Assembly (NCBI RefSeq): GCF_003347205.1
Contig: NZ_QQBJ01000013.1
Span: 121,272 to 185,271 of the forward strand
Length of the DNA stretch: 64,000 nt
From: Mycolicibacterium moriokaense
Lineage (GTDB): Bacteria > Actinomycetota > Actinomycetes > Mycobacteriales > Mycobacteriaceae
Direction: 5' to 3'
Position 1 is the stretch's first letter, and the number at the start of each line of letters is the position of its first letter. Below, piece after piece: positions 1 through 11,838 of the stretch. A program made the position numbers and the translations under genes. Below the pieces are notes generated by a model that had not been told where the DNA came from, ran no database searches, and saw nothing but the letters and a program-made list of their open reading frames with translations.

Positions 1-702
1 GTCAACTTCAGCCCGCATGAACTTCAAGCCGAGAAGATCAAGGTGCTCTCGGCTACCCGGCCGATGCAACCGCTGGATCAGACCACCGCGCGTGGGCAGT
101 ACACCGCCGGCTGGCAGGGCAGTCAGAAGGTGGATGGCCTTCTGGAAGAAGAAGGCTTCTCCACGGACTCCAAGACCGAGACATACGCCGCCATCACGCT
201 GGAGATCGACACCAGGCGCTGGGCAGGCGTGCCGTTCTTCCTGAGAACCGGAAAGCGGCTGGGGCGCAGGGTGACCGAGATCGCGCTGGTGTTCAAGCGC
301 GCTCCGCACCTGCCGTTCGACACCACCATGACCGAGGAACTGGGCAAGAACGCGTTGGTGATCCGGGTGCAACCGGACGAGGGCATCACGACCCGCTTCG
401 GCTCCAAGGTGCCCGGCAGCCAGATGGAGGTCCGTGACGTCAACATGGACTTCTCCTACGGCGCGGCGTTCGCCGAGGACTCTCCCGAAGCCTATGAGCG
501 GCTGATCCTCGACATGCTGCTCGGTGAGCCATCTCTGTTCCCGCTGAACACGGAGGTCGAATACTCCTGGGAGATACTCGATCCCGTGCTCGACTACTGG
601 GCCCAGCACGGCAAGCCCGACCCGTATGAGTCCGGTACCTGGGGACCGGACTCGGCTTTCGAGATGATCCGCCGCATGGGCAGGGAATGGAGGCGGCCGT
701 AA
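1..702 (+). CDS. zwf: Glucose-6-phosphate dehydrogenase, C-terminal part
   Basis: The reading frame is open from base 1, so the 5' half lies outside the window. The visible 233 residues are the C-terminal domain of glucose-6-phosphate dehydrogenase, including the FFLRTGKRL segment and the YTAGW region. The enzyme oxidises glucose-6-phosphate to 6-phosphogluconolactone and makes NADPH, the entry to the oxidative pentose phosphate pathway. The stop overlaps the opcA start (TAATG). opcA and pgl follow directly, the standard actinobacterial arrangement. It corresponds in position to zwf2 of M. tuberculosis. Confidence 0.95.
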   Translation, partial: VNFSPHELQAEKIKVLSATRPMQPLDQTTARGQYTAGWQGSQKVDGLLEEEGFSTDSKTETYAAITLEIDTRRWAGVPFFLRTGKRLGRRVTEIALVFKRAPHLPFDTTMTEELGKNALVIRVQPDEGITTRFGSKVPGSQMEVRDVNMDFSYGAAFAEDSPEAYERLILDMLLGEPSLFPLNTEVEYSWEILDPVLDYWAQHGKPDPYESGTWGPDSAFEMIRRMGREWRRP

Positions 703-1613
703 TGATCGTGAAGCTGCCAGACGCCACCACCAACGACATCAACAAGAAGATCATCAGCCTGCGCGAAGAGGGCGGTGCGGTGACCATGGGCCGGGTGCTG
801 ACGCTTGTCATCGCCACCGACTCGGAACACGTACTGGAAGATTCCGTCGCGGCGGCCAACTTCGCCAGCCGCGAGCACCCCTGTCGGGTGATCGCGGTAC
901 TGCCGGACGATCGTGCGGCGGACGCACCCCGGCTGGACGCCGAGATCCGGGTCGGCGCCGATGCCGGCGCAGGCGAGGTCGTGGTCCTGCGGCTCAGCGG
1001 CGAACTCGCCGACCACGCCAGCAGCGTCGTGCTGCCGTTCCTGTTGCCGGATACGCCGGTCGTGGCGTGGTGGCCCGCGGACGCCCCCGAGGCACCGGCG
1101 CAGGATCCGCTGGGCCAGTTGGCGATTCGGCGTATCACCGATGCCACCAACAGCGACGACCCGTTGGCCGCGATCAAGAGCAGGCTGGGCGGCTACACTG
1201 CCGGCGACACCGACCTGGCGTGGAGTCGGATCACCTACTGGCGTGCCCTTTTGGCCTCGGCTCTCGACCAGGCCCCGTTCGAGCCGATCACCTCGGCGCT
1301 GGTGTCCGGTCTGAAATCCGAACCCGCACTGGACATCCTCGCCGGCTGGCTGGCAGGCAGGATCGAGGGCACCGTGCAGCGCGCCGTCGGTGACCTGAAG
1401 GTCGAACTGCACCGGCCGAGCGAAACGGTGGTTCTGAGCCGCCCGCAGACGGGCGTCACCGCAACGCTGTCCCGGACCGGCAGGGCCGATGCGCTGATTC
1501 CGTTGGCGCGCAGGGACGCCAAGGAATGCCTGGCCGAGGATCTCCGTCGCCTCGACGCCGACGAGATCTACTTCGAGGCGCTCGCCGGAATCGACAAGGT
1601 GCAGTACCTATGA
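702..1613 (+). CDS. opcA: Glucose-6-phosphate dehydrogenase assembly protein OpcA
   Basis: A 303-residue protein closely resembling mycobacterial OpcA, which promotes assembly and activity of the Zwf enzyme encoded just upstream. I chose the ATG at 702 (MIVKLPDA) over an in-frame ATG at 687. A GGAGG at about 689-693 is well spaced for it, and the start overlaps the zwf stop by one base. The stop overlaps the next gene as ATGA. Tight coupling of zwf, opcA and pgl fits joint control of NADPH production. Confidence 0.93.
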   Translation: MIVKLPDATTNDINKKIISLREEGGAVTMGRVLTLVIATDSEHVLEDSVAAANFASREHPCRVIAVLPDDRAADAPRLDAEIRVGADAGAGEVVVLRLSGELADHASSVVLPFLLPDTPVVAWWPADAPEAPAQDPLGQLAIRRITDATNSDDPLAAIKSRLGGYTAGDTDLAWSRITYWRALLASALDQAPFEPITSALVSGLKSEPALDILAGWLAGRIEGTVQRAVGDLKVELHRPSETVVLSRPQTGVTATLSRTGRADALIPLARRDAKECLAEDLRRLDADEIYFEALAGIDKVQYL

Positions 1614-2347
1614 GCACGGTGATCGAGAAGTATTCGGACAAGACCACGCTCGTCACGGCTGTCGGCGACCGCCTGATCGCGGCGATCACCGCTGCCGTGG
1701 AGGCCAGAGGCCGAGCCTTGATCGTATTGACCGGCGGTGGAACCGGAATCGCGTTGCTCGAGCACGTGCGCGAGAACGGCGGCGCGATCGACTGGTCGAA
1801 CGTCCGCCTGTTCTGGGGCGACGACCGCTATGTGCCCGAGGACGACGACGACCGCAACGACAAGCAGGCCCGCGAGGCGCTGCTGGGCCACATCGACATC
1901 CCCGCGGCCAACGTGCACGCGATGCCCGCCAGCGACGGCGAGTTCGGCGACGACATCGACGCCGCGGCGTTGGCCTACGAAAATGTGCTGGCAGCCCTCG
2001 CCGACGGCGACGAGCCCGCACCGGTCTTCGACGTCCACCTGCTCGGCATGGGCGGCGAGGGACACGTCAACTCGCTGTTCCCCCACACCCCCGCGGTTCG
2101 TGAGAGCGCGCGCCAGGTGGTCGCCGTCGTCGACTCCCCCAAGCCGCCGCCGCGTCGAATCACCCTGACGCTTCCCGCAGTTCAGCGATCGCGCGAGGTG
2201 TGGCTGGTGGTGGCAGGCGCCGAGAAGGCCGACGCGGTGGCCGCGGCCGTCGGCGGCGCCGACCCGGACGACGTGCCCGCCGCGGGGGCGCACGGCCGCG
2301 AAGCGACCGTCTGGCTGCTCGACGAGGACGCCGCGAGCAAGCTGTAG
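1610..2347 (+). CDS. pgl: 6-phosphogluconolactonase
   Basis: A 245-residue protein of the SugarP isomerase/NagB-like fold. It hydrolyses 6-phosphogluconolactone, the second oxidative pentose phosphate step. The family glycine-rich loop LTGGGTG lies near residue 42, and the [15 protein letters not shown] motif carries the catalytic histidine region. The start at 1610 overlaps the opcA stop by four bases (ATGA), which rules out the longer upstream frame. The gene is also called devB in M. tuberculosis. Confidence 0.94.
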   Translation: MSTVIEKYSDKTTLVTAVGDRLIAAITAAVEARGRALIVLTGGGTGIALLEHVRENGGAIDWSNVRLFWGDDRYVPEDDDDRNDKQAREALLGHIDIPAANVHAMPASDGEFGDDIDAAALAYENVLAALADGDEPAPVFDVHLLGMGGEGHVNSLFPHTPAVRESARQVVAVVDSPKPPPRRITLTLPAVQRSREVWLVVAGAEKADAVAAAVGGADPDDVPAAGAHGREATVWLLDEDAASKL

Positions 2348-2387
2348 TCTCCGTTGCGGCGACGCCGGGCGCGCGGGGTGTGGTCAA

Positions 2388-2777
2388 ATGGCCGTCATGG
2401 CAGACAAGGGCGGCAGCAGCAGGTCGGGAGCGCGCACCGGGCGGGAGCGGATTCAGAAACTGGCGCAGGCGGCGCTGAACGCCGACGTCACCGTCGACCA
2501 GGTGGACGCCATCCTCGCCGGCCTCGGCGAGACCCTCGACGACCTCAACAATTCCACGGGCAACCTCGATGCGACGCTGGAGCGGTTCAACGACACGATC
2601 AGCCGGATCAACGAGTTGGCGCCGCGGTTGAATGCCGTGGTCGACCGCCTCGAGGGGATCGTCGACCGCGTCGAACGCATCGTCGGTATCGGTGAAGCCG
2701 CGGTGGCGCCGCTGGCGGCCACGGAATCCGCTGTGCGCGGAGCCATCAACGCGGTGCGCCGAACCACCCGAATCTAG
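2388..2777 (+). CDS. Conserved small alpha-helical protein (Rv1444c-like position)
   Basis: About 129 residues, or 126 if the second ATG at 2397 (MADKGG) is used. The N-terminus is basic and Ser/Gly-rich. From about residue 25 it is almost entirely helix-forming, with heptad-like Leu/Ile/Val spacing (for example LDDLNNSTGNLDATLERFND), which suggests a coiled coil. There is no signal peptide or membrane segment. M. tuberculosis has an unknown protein in the same place after devB. Its TAG stop overlaps the GTG start of the P450. Function is unknown. Confidence 0.75.
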   Translation: MAVMADKGGSSRSGARTGRERIQKLAQAALNADVTVDQVDAILAGLGETLDDLNNSTGNLDATLERFNDTISRINELAPRLNAVVDRLEGIVDRVERIVGIGEAAVAPLAATESAVRGAINAVRRTTRI

Positions 2778-4087
2778 TGCCTCCCGGGTTCGGCACCCCC
2801 TCACCGCCGGTCGCCGAGGGCGTCGGGCTGCCGTGGGACGTGCCCGTCGACCCGAACGTCGGGGCCGTCGCGGCGATCGCCGACGCCCGGGCCCGCTACG
2901 GCGACACCTTCGTCGTCGACAGCGGAGACGACCACTACCTTTTCACCTTCTCAGCGACCGGCGTCGAGTCGTTCTACGCGCTGCCCGAGGAACTCGCGAG
3001 CAAGGGCGTCGCGGACTATCTGATGTTGCGGCGCAAGCTTCCCGACGAGATCTTCGCCGGCAGGCGTGTGTTGCCGACGTCGCTGTTCCGGCGCGACGAC
3101 GTCGCCTGCTACCTCGCCAACCTGCACTGGGCGCTGGCCGAGACGGTGACCGAACTCGGGTCCCGCGGCTCGGTGGACCTGTTCGATCTCACCCGCAGGC
3201 TGGGCCACCGCATGGGCCTGGCGTCCTGGGCAGGGCCCGGATCGGCCGAGGGCGATGCGTTCGAGCGGCTGGTCGCGGCCTTCGACGTGCTCGACGGCTC
3301 GGATGCGTTCGTGCATCCGGATGCGATGGCGAAGGTCGCCGCGTCCGGCAAGCGGGCAGAACGGTCCGCGCTGGAGACGGTCGTCGCCGTGGTGGAGAAC
3401 GCCGTGCATCTCGTGGATTCCGCGGCGGTGCCCGACGCGGCGCTGTTCGGCCGGATCGTCGAGGCGTGGTCGGCGCAGCCGCCGGAGAGCGGTTCGGACC
3501 GGATCCGCGGCATCGGGCTGGACGTCGCGCTGATCCACATCGCCTCGATGTCGAATCTTATGGCCGCTCTGGGCTGGGCCATGGTCGATCTACTCGAGCA
3601 TCCGACGGAACTGGATGCCGTGGCGGGCGGCGACGACGACCTGGCCCGGCGATGCGCACTGGAGAGCACACGGCTGGCACAGCGTTCGATCATGTCGCGG
3701 GCGGTGCTGGCGCCCGTCGACCTCGACACCGGCGAGCAGACCTACCGGGTGCCCGCCGGCTGGACCATCGCGACCCTGCTGCCGCTGCTGAACACCTCGG
3801 CCGCACCCGGTCTGGAGCGCTGGGAGCCCGACCGCTGGCACCGGCATCGGCTGGCGGACACGGCCGGGCTGGCGTCGCCGATGCTGGTCACAGCGTTCGG
3901 GCACGGCAAGCACACCTGTCCGGCACAGTCGTTCTCGCTGGCGGCGATGACCTCGGCGATGACTCGCCTGTTCGGTCAGTACCGGATGACCCCACGCTGG
4001 ACGTCCTACCCGCGGCCGGTTCCCGAACAGATCGGCGGAGTGGCGCGTGCGGCCGACCGCTGTCCGGTCGACTACGCGCAGCGGTAG
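2777..4087 (+). CDS. Divergent cytochrome P450
   Basis: A 436-residue soluble P450-like protein. The K-helix ExxR is E296-S-T-R299. The heme loop reads FGHGKHTCPA, with C381 as the expected thiolate ligand. Two positions are atypical. The glycine usually following the Cys-x pair is Ala383, and the I-helix (about 251-265) has ASMSNL where the oxygen-activating acid-Thr pair normally sits. GTG start overlaps the previous TAG stop. It ends only 6 bases from the convergent ppc stop. Substrate unknown. Upstream pentose phosphate genes could supply NADPH, an inference. I do not recall a P450 here in other mycobacteria, so it may be an insertion. Confidence 0.85.
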   Translation: MPPGFGTPSPPVAEGVGLPWDVPVDPNVGAVAAIADARARYGDTFVVDSGDDHYLFTFSATGVESFYALPEELASKGVADYLMLRRKLPDEIFAGRRVLPTSLFRRDDVACYLANLHWALAETVTELGSRGSVDLFDLTRRLGHRMGLASWAGPGSAEGDAFERLVAAFDVLDGSDAFVHPDAMAKVAASGKRAERSALETVVAVVENAVHLVDSAAVPDAALFGRIVEAWSAQPPESGSDRIRGIGLDVALIHIASMSNLMAALGWAMVDLLEHPTELDAVAGGDDDLARRCALESTRLAQRSIMSRAVLAPVDLDTGEQTYRVPAGWTIATLLPLLNTSAAPGLERWEPDRWHRHRLADTAGLASPMLVTAFGHGKHTCPAQSFSLAAMTSAMTRLFGQYRMTPRWTSYPRPVPEQIGGVARAADRCPVDYAQR

Positions 4088-4093
4088 ACGGCC

Positions 4094-6889
4094 TCAGCCG
4101 CTGTTCCGCAGCGCGGTGGCAAGCCCGCTCATGGTCAGCAGAATGCCGCGCTGCACCAGTTCGTCGTCGTCGCCGGACCGGTACCGGCGCAACAACTCCA
4201 CCTGCAGGTGGTTCAGCGGCTCCAGGTACGGGAAGCGGTTGAACACCGAACGGGCCAGCGCCGGGTTGTCGGCCAACAGGTCGTCGTGCCCGGTGATCAA
4301 GCCGTGCATCCGGATGGTCCGCTCGTGTTCGGCGACGATCTTGTCGAACACCCGCGCGCGCAGCGACTCGTCATCGACCAGTTCGGCGTAACGGGCGGCC
4401 AGGCCCATGTCCGACTTCGCCAGCACCTGAGCCATGTTCGACAGCACGGTGCGGAAGAAGGGCCAGCGCAGGTACAGCTCCTGCAGCATTTCCAGCCGGC
4501 CGTCCTGCTCGCCGATCCACTCCTCGAACGCCGTGCCCGTGCCGTACCAACCGGGCAGCATGACACGCGACTGGCTCCAGGCCAGCACCCACGGGATCGC
4601 GCGCAGGTCGGAGATCGACGTGGTGGGCTTGCGCGAGGTCGGCCTGCTGCCGATGTTCAGCGCGCCGATTTCGCCGACGGGCGTCGACGCCTTGAAGTAA
4701 TCGACGAAACCTGGTGTCTCGTGCACCAATTCGGAGTAGGCGCGGTGTGCGCGCGCAGCCAGGTCGTCGAGCACCTCGTAGGCGGGTCCGGCACCGTCGC
4801 CCAGGCCCTCGACGTCCAGCAGCGACGCCTCGAGGGTGGCGGCCAGCAGCGTCTCCAGATTGCGGTGCGCGATCCGAGGCTCGGCGTACTTGGCGGCGAT
4901 GATCTCGCCCTGCTCGGTGAGCCGCAGCGAGCCGTGCACCGCTCCCGGCGGCTGCGCCAGGATCGCGTCATAGCTCGGGCCGCCGCCGCGGCCGACGGTG
5001 CCACCGCGACCGTGGAAGAGCCGCAACCGGATTCCGGTCTTGCGGGCCGACTCGACCAGATCCAGTTCGGCGCGGTACAGCGCCCAGTTGGCCGCCAGAT
5101 AGCCGCCGTCCTTGTTGGAGTCCGAGTAGCCGAGCATCACCTCCTGGCTGTCGCCGCGGGCGGCGACCAGCGACCGGTACAGCGGAAGATCCAGTGCCGC
5201 TTCGAGAATCGACGAACCGCGCTGGAGGTCGTCGATCGTCTCGAACAGCGGCACGATGCCGACCGGGCTGTACGCCTGCTCGCCGGAGGCGTCGAGCAGG
5301 CCGGCCTCCTTCAACAGCAGCGCGGCCTCCAGCATGTCCGACACCGACTGGCACATCGAGATGATGTAGTTGGGCACCGCGAGCGGGCCGAACACGCTGA
5401 CGGCACGGGATGCGGCATGACAGATGTCGAGTTCCTTGCGGGCCAGTTCCGACAGGTCGGCGCCGTCGCCGATCAACGGTCGCCTGGTGGCCAGCTCCTC
5501 GACCAGGAGTTCGACCCGGTCGGTTTCGGGCAGCGATCCGTAGTCGGGGTGCACACCGGCCCACGCGAGAAGTTCCGCGACGACCTCTTCGTGCACGTCG
5601 GAGTTCTGCCGCATGTCCAGGCCGGACAGGTGAAAGCCGAAGGTGCGGATGGCTTCCCGCAGGCGGGCCAGTCGGTCGTCGGCGAGCACCGCGCTGCCGT
5701 TGGCGCGAAGCGAGCCGTCGACGACGTCGAGGTCGGCCAGCAACTCGGTCGGCGTCGTGTACGCCTCGAGGCCGAGGTCCAGCACATGCTCGGGCTGGTC
5801 GTCGAGAATCTGCTCAGCGGTCGCGGTCAGCCTGCCGTGGATGACCCGCAACGCGCGCCGGTACGGCTCATCGGCCCGCGCGGGCTCGTGACAGGCGTCG
5901 GCGAGAGCCATCAGCGCATCGCTGACCTTGACCAGTCGCGCCGACATCGACAGCTCCTCCTCCAGGGAGGTGATCTCGCCGAAGTAGTGCGCGAGCGCGG
6001 TGTACGCCGCGCGAGAGGTCGCCAGTCGGACCACGTCGGCGGTGACGTTCGGGTTGCCGTCGCGGTCGCCGCCGATCCACGACCCCGGCCGCAGGATCGG
6101 TTCCTCGAGCAGCCCGGTATCGGGCCAGCGCGCCTGAAACGCCGCCCGCACTTCGGCGTTGACCCTCGGTATGACGTCCAGGAACGCCGCCGGGTAGTAG
6201 CGCAGGCCGGTTTCGATCTCGTCCTGAATCTTCAATCGGGACAACCTGATCAGCGCCGTCTGCCACAGCGTGAGGATGTTTCGCCGCAGCTCGGTTTCGA
6301 TGTCGCGGCCATCGGAGGTGTGGGTGTGCGCGTGAAGCCGCAGCCGCATCAGCTCGGTGATGCGGTGCTGGGTGTCGAACACCGTGCGGCGGCGGGTCTC
6401 GGTGGGATGAGCGGTGATGACCGGAGAGACGAGTGCACCGGTCAGGGTCTGCGCCACCGTGGCCGAGTCGAGGTCGGCGGCGTCCAGCCTCAGGTAGGTG
6501 GCCGCCAGGCTGCTGTTCTGCGGCGGCTCGCCGCCCGCGACGTGGACGGCGCGGCGCCGCTCCCGGTGGATGTCCTCCGCGACATTGGCCAGCAACGCGA
6601 AATGAGTGAAGGCGCGGATCACCGGAATCGCCTGGTGCACGTCGATTCCGTCGAACAGTCCGGTGAGTTCCGACCGGTCGATCTCCGAACGACGCACCCG
6701 AAACGACTCCACGCGGGCGCGCTCGACCAGGTCGAAGACCGCATCGCCGTTCTGCTCGCGAACGGTGTCGCCGAGGAGGGTGCCGAGCAGCCGGATGTCT
6801 TCACGCATCGGCTCGGTGGCCTCGCGACCGACCCTGGTGCGGCGCACGGATCCTATCGGGGCTAGCGAGATATCGGTTCCGTCAGCCAT
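4094..6889 (-). CDS. ppc: Phosphoenolpyruvate carboxylase
   Basis: A 931-residue cytosolic enzyme that carboxylates PEP with bicarbonate to oxaloacetate, the anaplerotic route into the TCA cycle. Catalytic signatures are present: TAHPTE (N-terminal histidine motif), [10 protein letters not shown] and the [14 protein letters not shown] glycine loop. Length fits the bacterial family. ATG start. It is convergent with the P450 gene, and the proline-rich membrane protein gene lies upstream on the same strand. Frames read on the opposite strand are GC-driven shadows. Confidence 0.97.
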   Translation of the reverse strand: MADGTDISLAPIGSVRRTRVGREATEPMREDIRLLGTLLGDTVREQNGDAVFDLVERARVESFRVRRSEIDRSELTGLFDGIDVHQAIPVIRAFTHFALLANVAEDIHRERRRAVHVAGGEPPQNSSLAATYLRLDAADLDSATVAQTLTGALVSPVITAHPTETRRRTVFDTQHRITELMRLRLHAHTHTSDGRDIETELRRNILTLWQTALIRLSRLKIQDEIETGLRYYPAAFLDVIPRVNAEVRAAFQARWPDTGLLEEPILRPGSWIGGDRDGNPNVTADVVRLATSRAAYTALAHYFGEITSLEEELSMSARLVKVSDALMALADACHEPARADEPYRRALRVIHGRLTATAEQILDDQPEHVLDLGLEAYTTPTELLADLDVVDGSLRANGSAVLADDRLARLREAIRTFGFHLSGLDMRQNSDVHEEVVAELLAWAGVHPDYGSLPETDRVELLVEELATRRPLIGDGADLSELARKELDICHAASRAVSVFGPLAVPNYIISMCQSVSDMLEAALLLKEAGLLDASGEQAYSPVGIVPLFETIDDLQRGSSILEAALDLPLYRSLVAARGDSQEVMLGYSDSNKDGGYLAANWALYRAELDLVESARKTGIRLRLFHGRGGTVGRGGGPSYDAILAQPPGAVHGSLRLTEQGEIIAAKYAEPRIAHRNLETLLAATLEASLLDVEGLGDGAGPAYEVLDDLAARAHRAYSELVHETPGFVDYFKASTPVGEIGALNIGSRPTSRKPTTSISDLRAIPWVLAWSQSRVMLPGWYGTGTAFEEWIGEQDGRLEMLQELYLRWPFFRTVLSNMAQVLAKSDMGLAARYAELVDDESLRARVFDKIVAEHERTIRMHGLITGHDDLLADNPALARSVFNRFPYLEPLNHLQVELLRRYRSGDDDELVQRGILLTMSGLATALRNSG

Positions 6890-6941
6890 CCCTCAAGTAT
6901 CGGCGACCGCGAAGCAGCCCGCAGGGCGGGCACCGCGTCGA

Positions 6942-7583
6942 TCAGAGCGCGGCCATCACGATCGTGAGCAGAATCACCAGGAACAGCAACACGAACGGCA
7001 GCGCGACCAGCGCAATGGTGATGCCGACCCCGTTGTATTTCTGCGGGCCGACGCCGAGCGAGCCCGCGCTGAACGCCCACAGCGGGGCCTTGTACTCCAG
7101 TTCGGCGACCTGGCCGGGGCGCACGTCCGCGGTGGCATCGGCCTGGCCCAGCTTCGGCGGCAGGAAGTACGGCACGTGCACGTGCACGTGGTGCTGGCCG
7201 GGCCGGGCGGGCAGGTGCGTCCGGCCCCAACCCGACACGGGCATCTCCTGGCCGTCGACGGCGATCTTCGGCTTGAAGAAGAACAGCAGCCAGGCCAGCG
7301 GGAAGAACTGCGTGTTGACCATGATGCCCTCGCCCGGCGGCCCGTATGGGCCGGGCTGTTGCTGCGGCGCCTGCCGCTGTTGCGGTGCGGGCGGCTGGGC
7401 ATACGGCGGCGGCTGGTGGTGGTACTGGGGCGGGGGTGGCGGCGGCTGCGGCCGGTAATGCTGCGGTGGCGGGGGCGGCGGCTGTTGCGGTCGGTATTGC
7501 TGCGGCGGGGGCGGCGGTGGCGGGTAGCGGTGAGGCGGCGGCTGGTTGTGCCGGTTCGGCTGCGGCCCCTGCGGAGTGTTCAT
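6942..7583 (-). CDS. Proline-rich single-pass membrane protein
   Basis: 213 residues. Residues 1-86 are a low-complexity tract of Pro, Gln and Tyr with runs of six to seven prolines. A globular region (about 87-185) follows, then a strongly hydrophobic C-terminal segment (about 188-211). The middle region has a histidine-rich stretch (HHVHVHVPYFLPP). Predicted topology is a C-terminal membrane anchor with the Pro-rich arm projecting away. A GGAGAGG lies just upstream of the ATG. Conserved-hypothetical type; function unknown. Confidence 0.7.
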   Translation of the reverse strand: MNTPQGPQPNRHNQPPPHRYPPPPPPPQQYRPQQPPPPPPQHYRPQPPPPPPQYHHQPPPYAQPPAPQQRQAPQQQPGPYGPPGEGIMVNTQFFPLAWLLFFFKPKIAVDGQEMPVSGWGRTHLPARPGQHHVHVHVPYFLPPKLGQADATADVRPGQVAELEYKAPLWAFSAGSLGVGPQKYNGVGITIALVALPFVLLFLVILLTIVMAAL

Positions 7584-7683
7584 GTGGCCTCTCCAATGAC
7601 GCGCCCCGAGGCGGGCGATACGTTACTGAAGCACAAATGCCTGGCGGCTGCCCGCCGGAATCGCAGATGAGAGGCTCGTCAAC

Positions 7684-7700
7684 ACCCTGCTCGGCAGGGT
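7684..7700 (-). terminator. Hairpin downstream of secG, putative end of the gap operon
   Basis: A perfect 7-bp inverted repeat, ACCCTGC and GCAGGGT around a 3-base TCG loop, lies about 20 bases past the secG stop. There is no long U tract on either strand, as is usual for mycobacterial intrinsic terminators. It is the only strong stem in the 136-base gap between secG and the proline-rich gene. Confidence 0.5.
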
Positions 7701-7719
7701 GGCTTGCCCAGGGGTATGT

Positions 7720-7953
7720 CTAGGAGTACTTGATCTGCAGCGCGACGCCGATGATGCAGACCAGCCAGATGCCGGTGACGAACAGCGTCAGCCGGTCCAG
7801 GTTCTTCTCCACCACAGTCGAGCCCGACAGGCTGGACTGAACGCCGCCGCCGAACAGGGTGGACAGGCCGCCACCTTTGGCGCGGTGCAGCAGCACAAGC
7901 AGAATCACCAAGAGACTGGTGACGACAAGGGTGATCTGCAGGCCCAATTCCAT
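7720..7953 (-). CDS. secG: Preprotein translocase subunit SecG
   Basis: A 77-residue membrane protein with two hydrophobic helices (about 5-24 and 54-73) joined by the conserved loop LLHRAKGGGLSTLFGGG. It belongs to the SecYEG channel and assists protein export. Position after tpiA is the usual actinobacterial location, so it is probably the last gene of the gap-pgk-tpiA-secG transcript. Confidence 0.95.
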   Translation of the reverse strand: MELGLQITLVVTSLLVILLVLLHRAKGGGLSTLFGGGVQSSLSGSTVVEKNLDRLTLFVTGIWLVCIIGVALQIKYS

Positions 7954-7983
7954 GGCCGCTAGACTACAGGCCGAGCGACTCCC

Positions 7984-8769
7984 CTAAGGAAGAGGCCCAC
8001 CAGCGGCGATGGCCGACAATGTCGCGAATTGTTCACCGTCGAGCGACGCGCCCCCGACCAGCGCGCCGTCGACGTCCTCCTGGGCGACGATCTCGCCCAC
8101 GTTCTTAGCGTTCACCGATCCGCCGTAGAGCACCCGGATCCCGGCCGCCAACTGCGGCGACGCCAGTTTGCCGAGTTCGTCGCGAATCGCCTTGCAGACC
8201 TCCTGCGCGTCGACCGCGCTGGCCACCCGACCGGTGCCGATGGCCCATACCGGCTCGTAGGCGATGACGGCCTGGCCGATCTGTTCGGCTGACAGGCCGG
8301 CCAGCGATCCGCGCAGCATCTCGACGTTGTGCTCGACGTGATTGCCGGCCTCGCGGACCTCGAGTTGCTCGCCGATGCAGATGATCGGGGTCAGCCCGTG
8401 CTTGAACGCCGCAGCGGATTTGGCCGCGACGGTGGCGTCGTCCTCGGAGTGGTAGGTCCGGCGCTCCGAGTGCCCGACGACGACGTATGTGCAGCCCAGT
8501 TTCGCCAGAAACGCGCCGCTGATATCGCCGGTGTAGGCGCCCGAGTCGTGCTGGGACAGGTCCTGCGCGCCGTAGGTCAGGCGCAGCTTGTCGCCGTCGA
8601 CGAGCGTCTGCACGCTGCGCAGATCGGTGAACGGCGGGATCACCGCGACGTCGACCTTGTCGAAGTACTTGTCCGGCAGCGAGAAGGCGATCTTCTGCGC
8701 CAGCGCGATCGCTTCGAAATGGTTGAGGTTCATCTTCCAGTTGCCGGCGATCAGCGGCTTGCGGCTCAT
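7984..8769 (-). CDS. tpiA: Triosephosphate isomerase
   Basis: A 261-residue TIM barrel interconverting glyceraldehyde-3-phosphate and dihydroxyacetone phosphate. Active-site residues are visible: N10 and K12 in GNWKMN, the histidine in GHSERR, and the glutamate in [11 protein letters not shown]. The phosphate loop LYGGSV is near the C-terminus. The start is 10 bases from the pgk stop. Confidence 0.97.
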   Translation of the reverse strand: MSRKPLIAGNWKMNLNHFEAIALAQKIAFSLPDKYFDKVDVAVIPPFTDLRSVQTLVDGDKLRLTYGAQDLSQHDSGAYTGDISGAFLAKLGCTYVVVGHSERRTYHSEDDATVAAKSAAAFKHGLTPIICIGEQLEVREAGNHVEHNVEMLRGSLAGLSAEQIGQAVIAYEPVWAIGTGRVASAVDAQEVCKAIRDELGKLASPQLAAGIRVLYGGSVNAKNVGEIVAQEDVDGALVGGASLDGEQFATLSAIAAGGPLP

Positions 8770-8779
8770 ATCAACCCTT

Positions 8780-10006
8780 TCAGGTGGCCAGAACTTCTAT
8801 GCCGGGCAGCGTCTTGCCCTCAAGGTATTCCAGTGAAGCGCCGCCGCCGGTGGAAATGTGAGAGAAGCCGTCCTCGGGCAGGCCGAGTTGGCGCACCGCG
8901 GCCGCGGAGTCGCCGCCGCCGACGACGCTGAACGCACCCTTCTCGGTGGCGCCGATGATGGCCTCGGCGACCCCCTTGGTCCCGTCGGCGAACGCCGGGA
9001 ACTCGAAGACGCCCATCGGACCGTTCCAGAAGATGGTCTTGGCGTTGGACAGCAGGCTGGTGAACCGCTTCACCGACCCGGGCCCGATGTCCAGGCCCAT
9101 CTTGCCGTCCGGAATCTGGTCGGCAGGCACCCTTTCCGGCGGGGAGTCGGCGGCGAACTTCTCGGCCACCACGATGTCGACGGGCAGATGGATCACGTCG
9201 CCGTAGTCGTCGAGCAGCTTGCGACAGGTGTCGATCATGCTCTCTTCGAGCAACGAGGTACCGACCGAAACACCTTGCGAGGCAAGGAAAGTGAAGCACA
9301 TACCGCCACCGATGACGAGGCTGTCGGCCTTGGTCGCGAGGTTCTCGATGACGGCCAGCTTGTCCGAGACCTTCGAGCCGCCCAGCACCACGGCGTAGGG
9401 CCGTTCGGTGGAGCTGGTCAGCTGTTCGAGCACCTTGATCTCGGCGGCCACCAGAGTGCCTGCGTAGTGCGGCAACAGTGTCGCGACGTCGTAGACCGAG
9501 GCCTGCTTGCGGTGCACTACGCCGAAGCCGTCGGACACGAAGGACCCTGGCGACCCGTCGGGCGCGGCGACGAGTTCGGCCAGTTGTCGGGCCAGCGCCA
9601 ACCGCTCGTTGTCATCCTTGCTTGTTTCGCGGGGGTCGAAACGGATGTTCTCCAGCAGCAGGATGTCGCCGTCGGTGAGCCCTTCGGCGCGCGCGAGCGC
9701 GTCGGTGCCGACGACGTCGGAAGCCAACTGCACGTGGCGGCCGAGTCGCTCGCCCAGCGCCGTCGCGACCGGCGCGAGCGAGAACTTCGGGTCGGGGCCG
9801 TCCTTGGGCCTGCCGAGGTGGGCGGTGACCACGACCTTGGCGCCCGCGTCCGAGAGCGCCTTCAGGGTGGGCACCGACGCGATGATCCGGCCCGGGTCGG
9901 TGATGTTGCGGACGTCGTCAAGCGGGACGTTCAGGTCGGAGCGAACCAGCACGCCCCGCCCCGTCACCCCTTCTGCGAGTAGGTCGTCGAGCGTCTTGAC
10001 GGCCAT
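8780..10006 (-). CDS. pgk: Phosphoglycerate kinase
   Basis: A 408-residue two-domain kinase producing ATP from 1,3-bisphosphoglycerate. The N-terminal substrate motif ([10 protein letters not shown]), HLGRPKG-type loop (HLGRPKDG), LLENIRF segment and C-terminal nucleotide loop ([11 protein letters not shown]) are all present. Only three bases separate it from the gap stop, so translation is probably coupled. In [14 protein letters not shown] the usual family DAFG reads DGFG, a minor variation. Confidence 0.97.
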   Translation of the reverse strand: MAVKTLDDLLAEGVTGRGVLVRSDLNVPLDDVRNITDPGRIIASVPTLKALSDAGAKVVVTAHLGRPKDGPDPKFSLAPVATALGERLGRHVQLASDVVGTDALARAEGLTDGDILLLENIRFDPRETSKDDNERLALARQLAELVAAPDGSPGSFVSDGFGVVHRKQASVYDVATLLPHYAGTLVAAEIKVLEQLTSSTERPYAVVLGGSKVSDKLAVIENLATKADSLVIGGGMCFTFLASQGVSVGTSLLEESMIDTCRKLLDDYGDVIHLPVDIVVAEKFAADSPPERVPADQIPDGKMGLDIGPGSVKRFTSLLSNAKTIFWNGPMGVFEFPAFADGTKGVAEAIIGATEKGAFSVVGGGDSAAAVRQLGLPEDGFSHISTGGGASLEYLEGKTLPGIEVLAT

Positions 10007-10009
10007 GCT

Positions 10010-11834
<1,825 letters not shown>

Positions 11835-11838
11835 GTTT

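Noticed and set aside
4208-6865. 885-codon open frame on the plus strand opposite ppc
   Set aside because: Arg/Gln/His/Asp-rich composition typical of antisense shadow in GC-rich DNA; ppc on the other strand has full family motifs.
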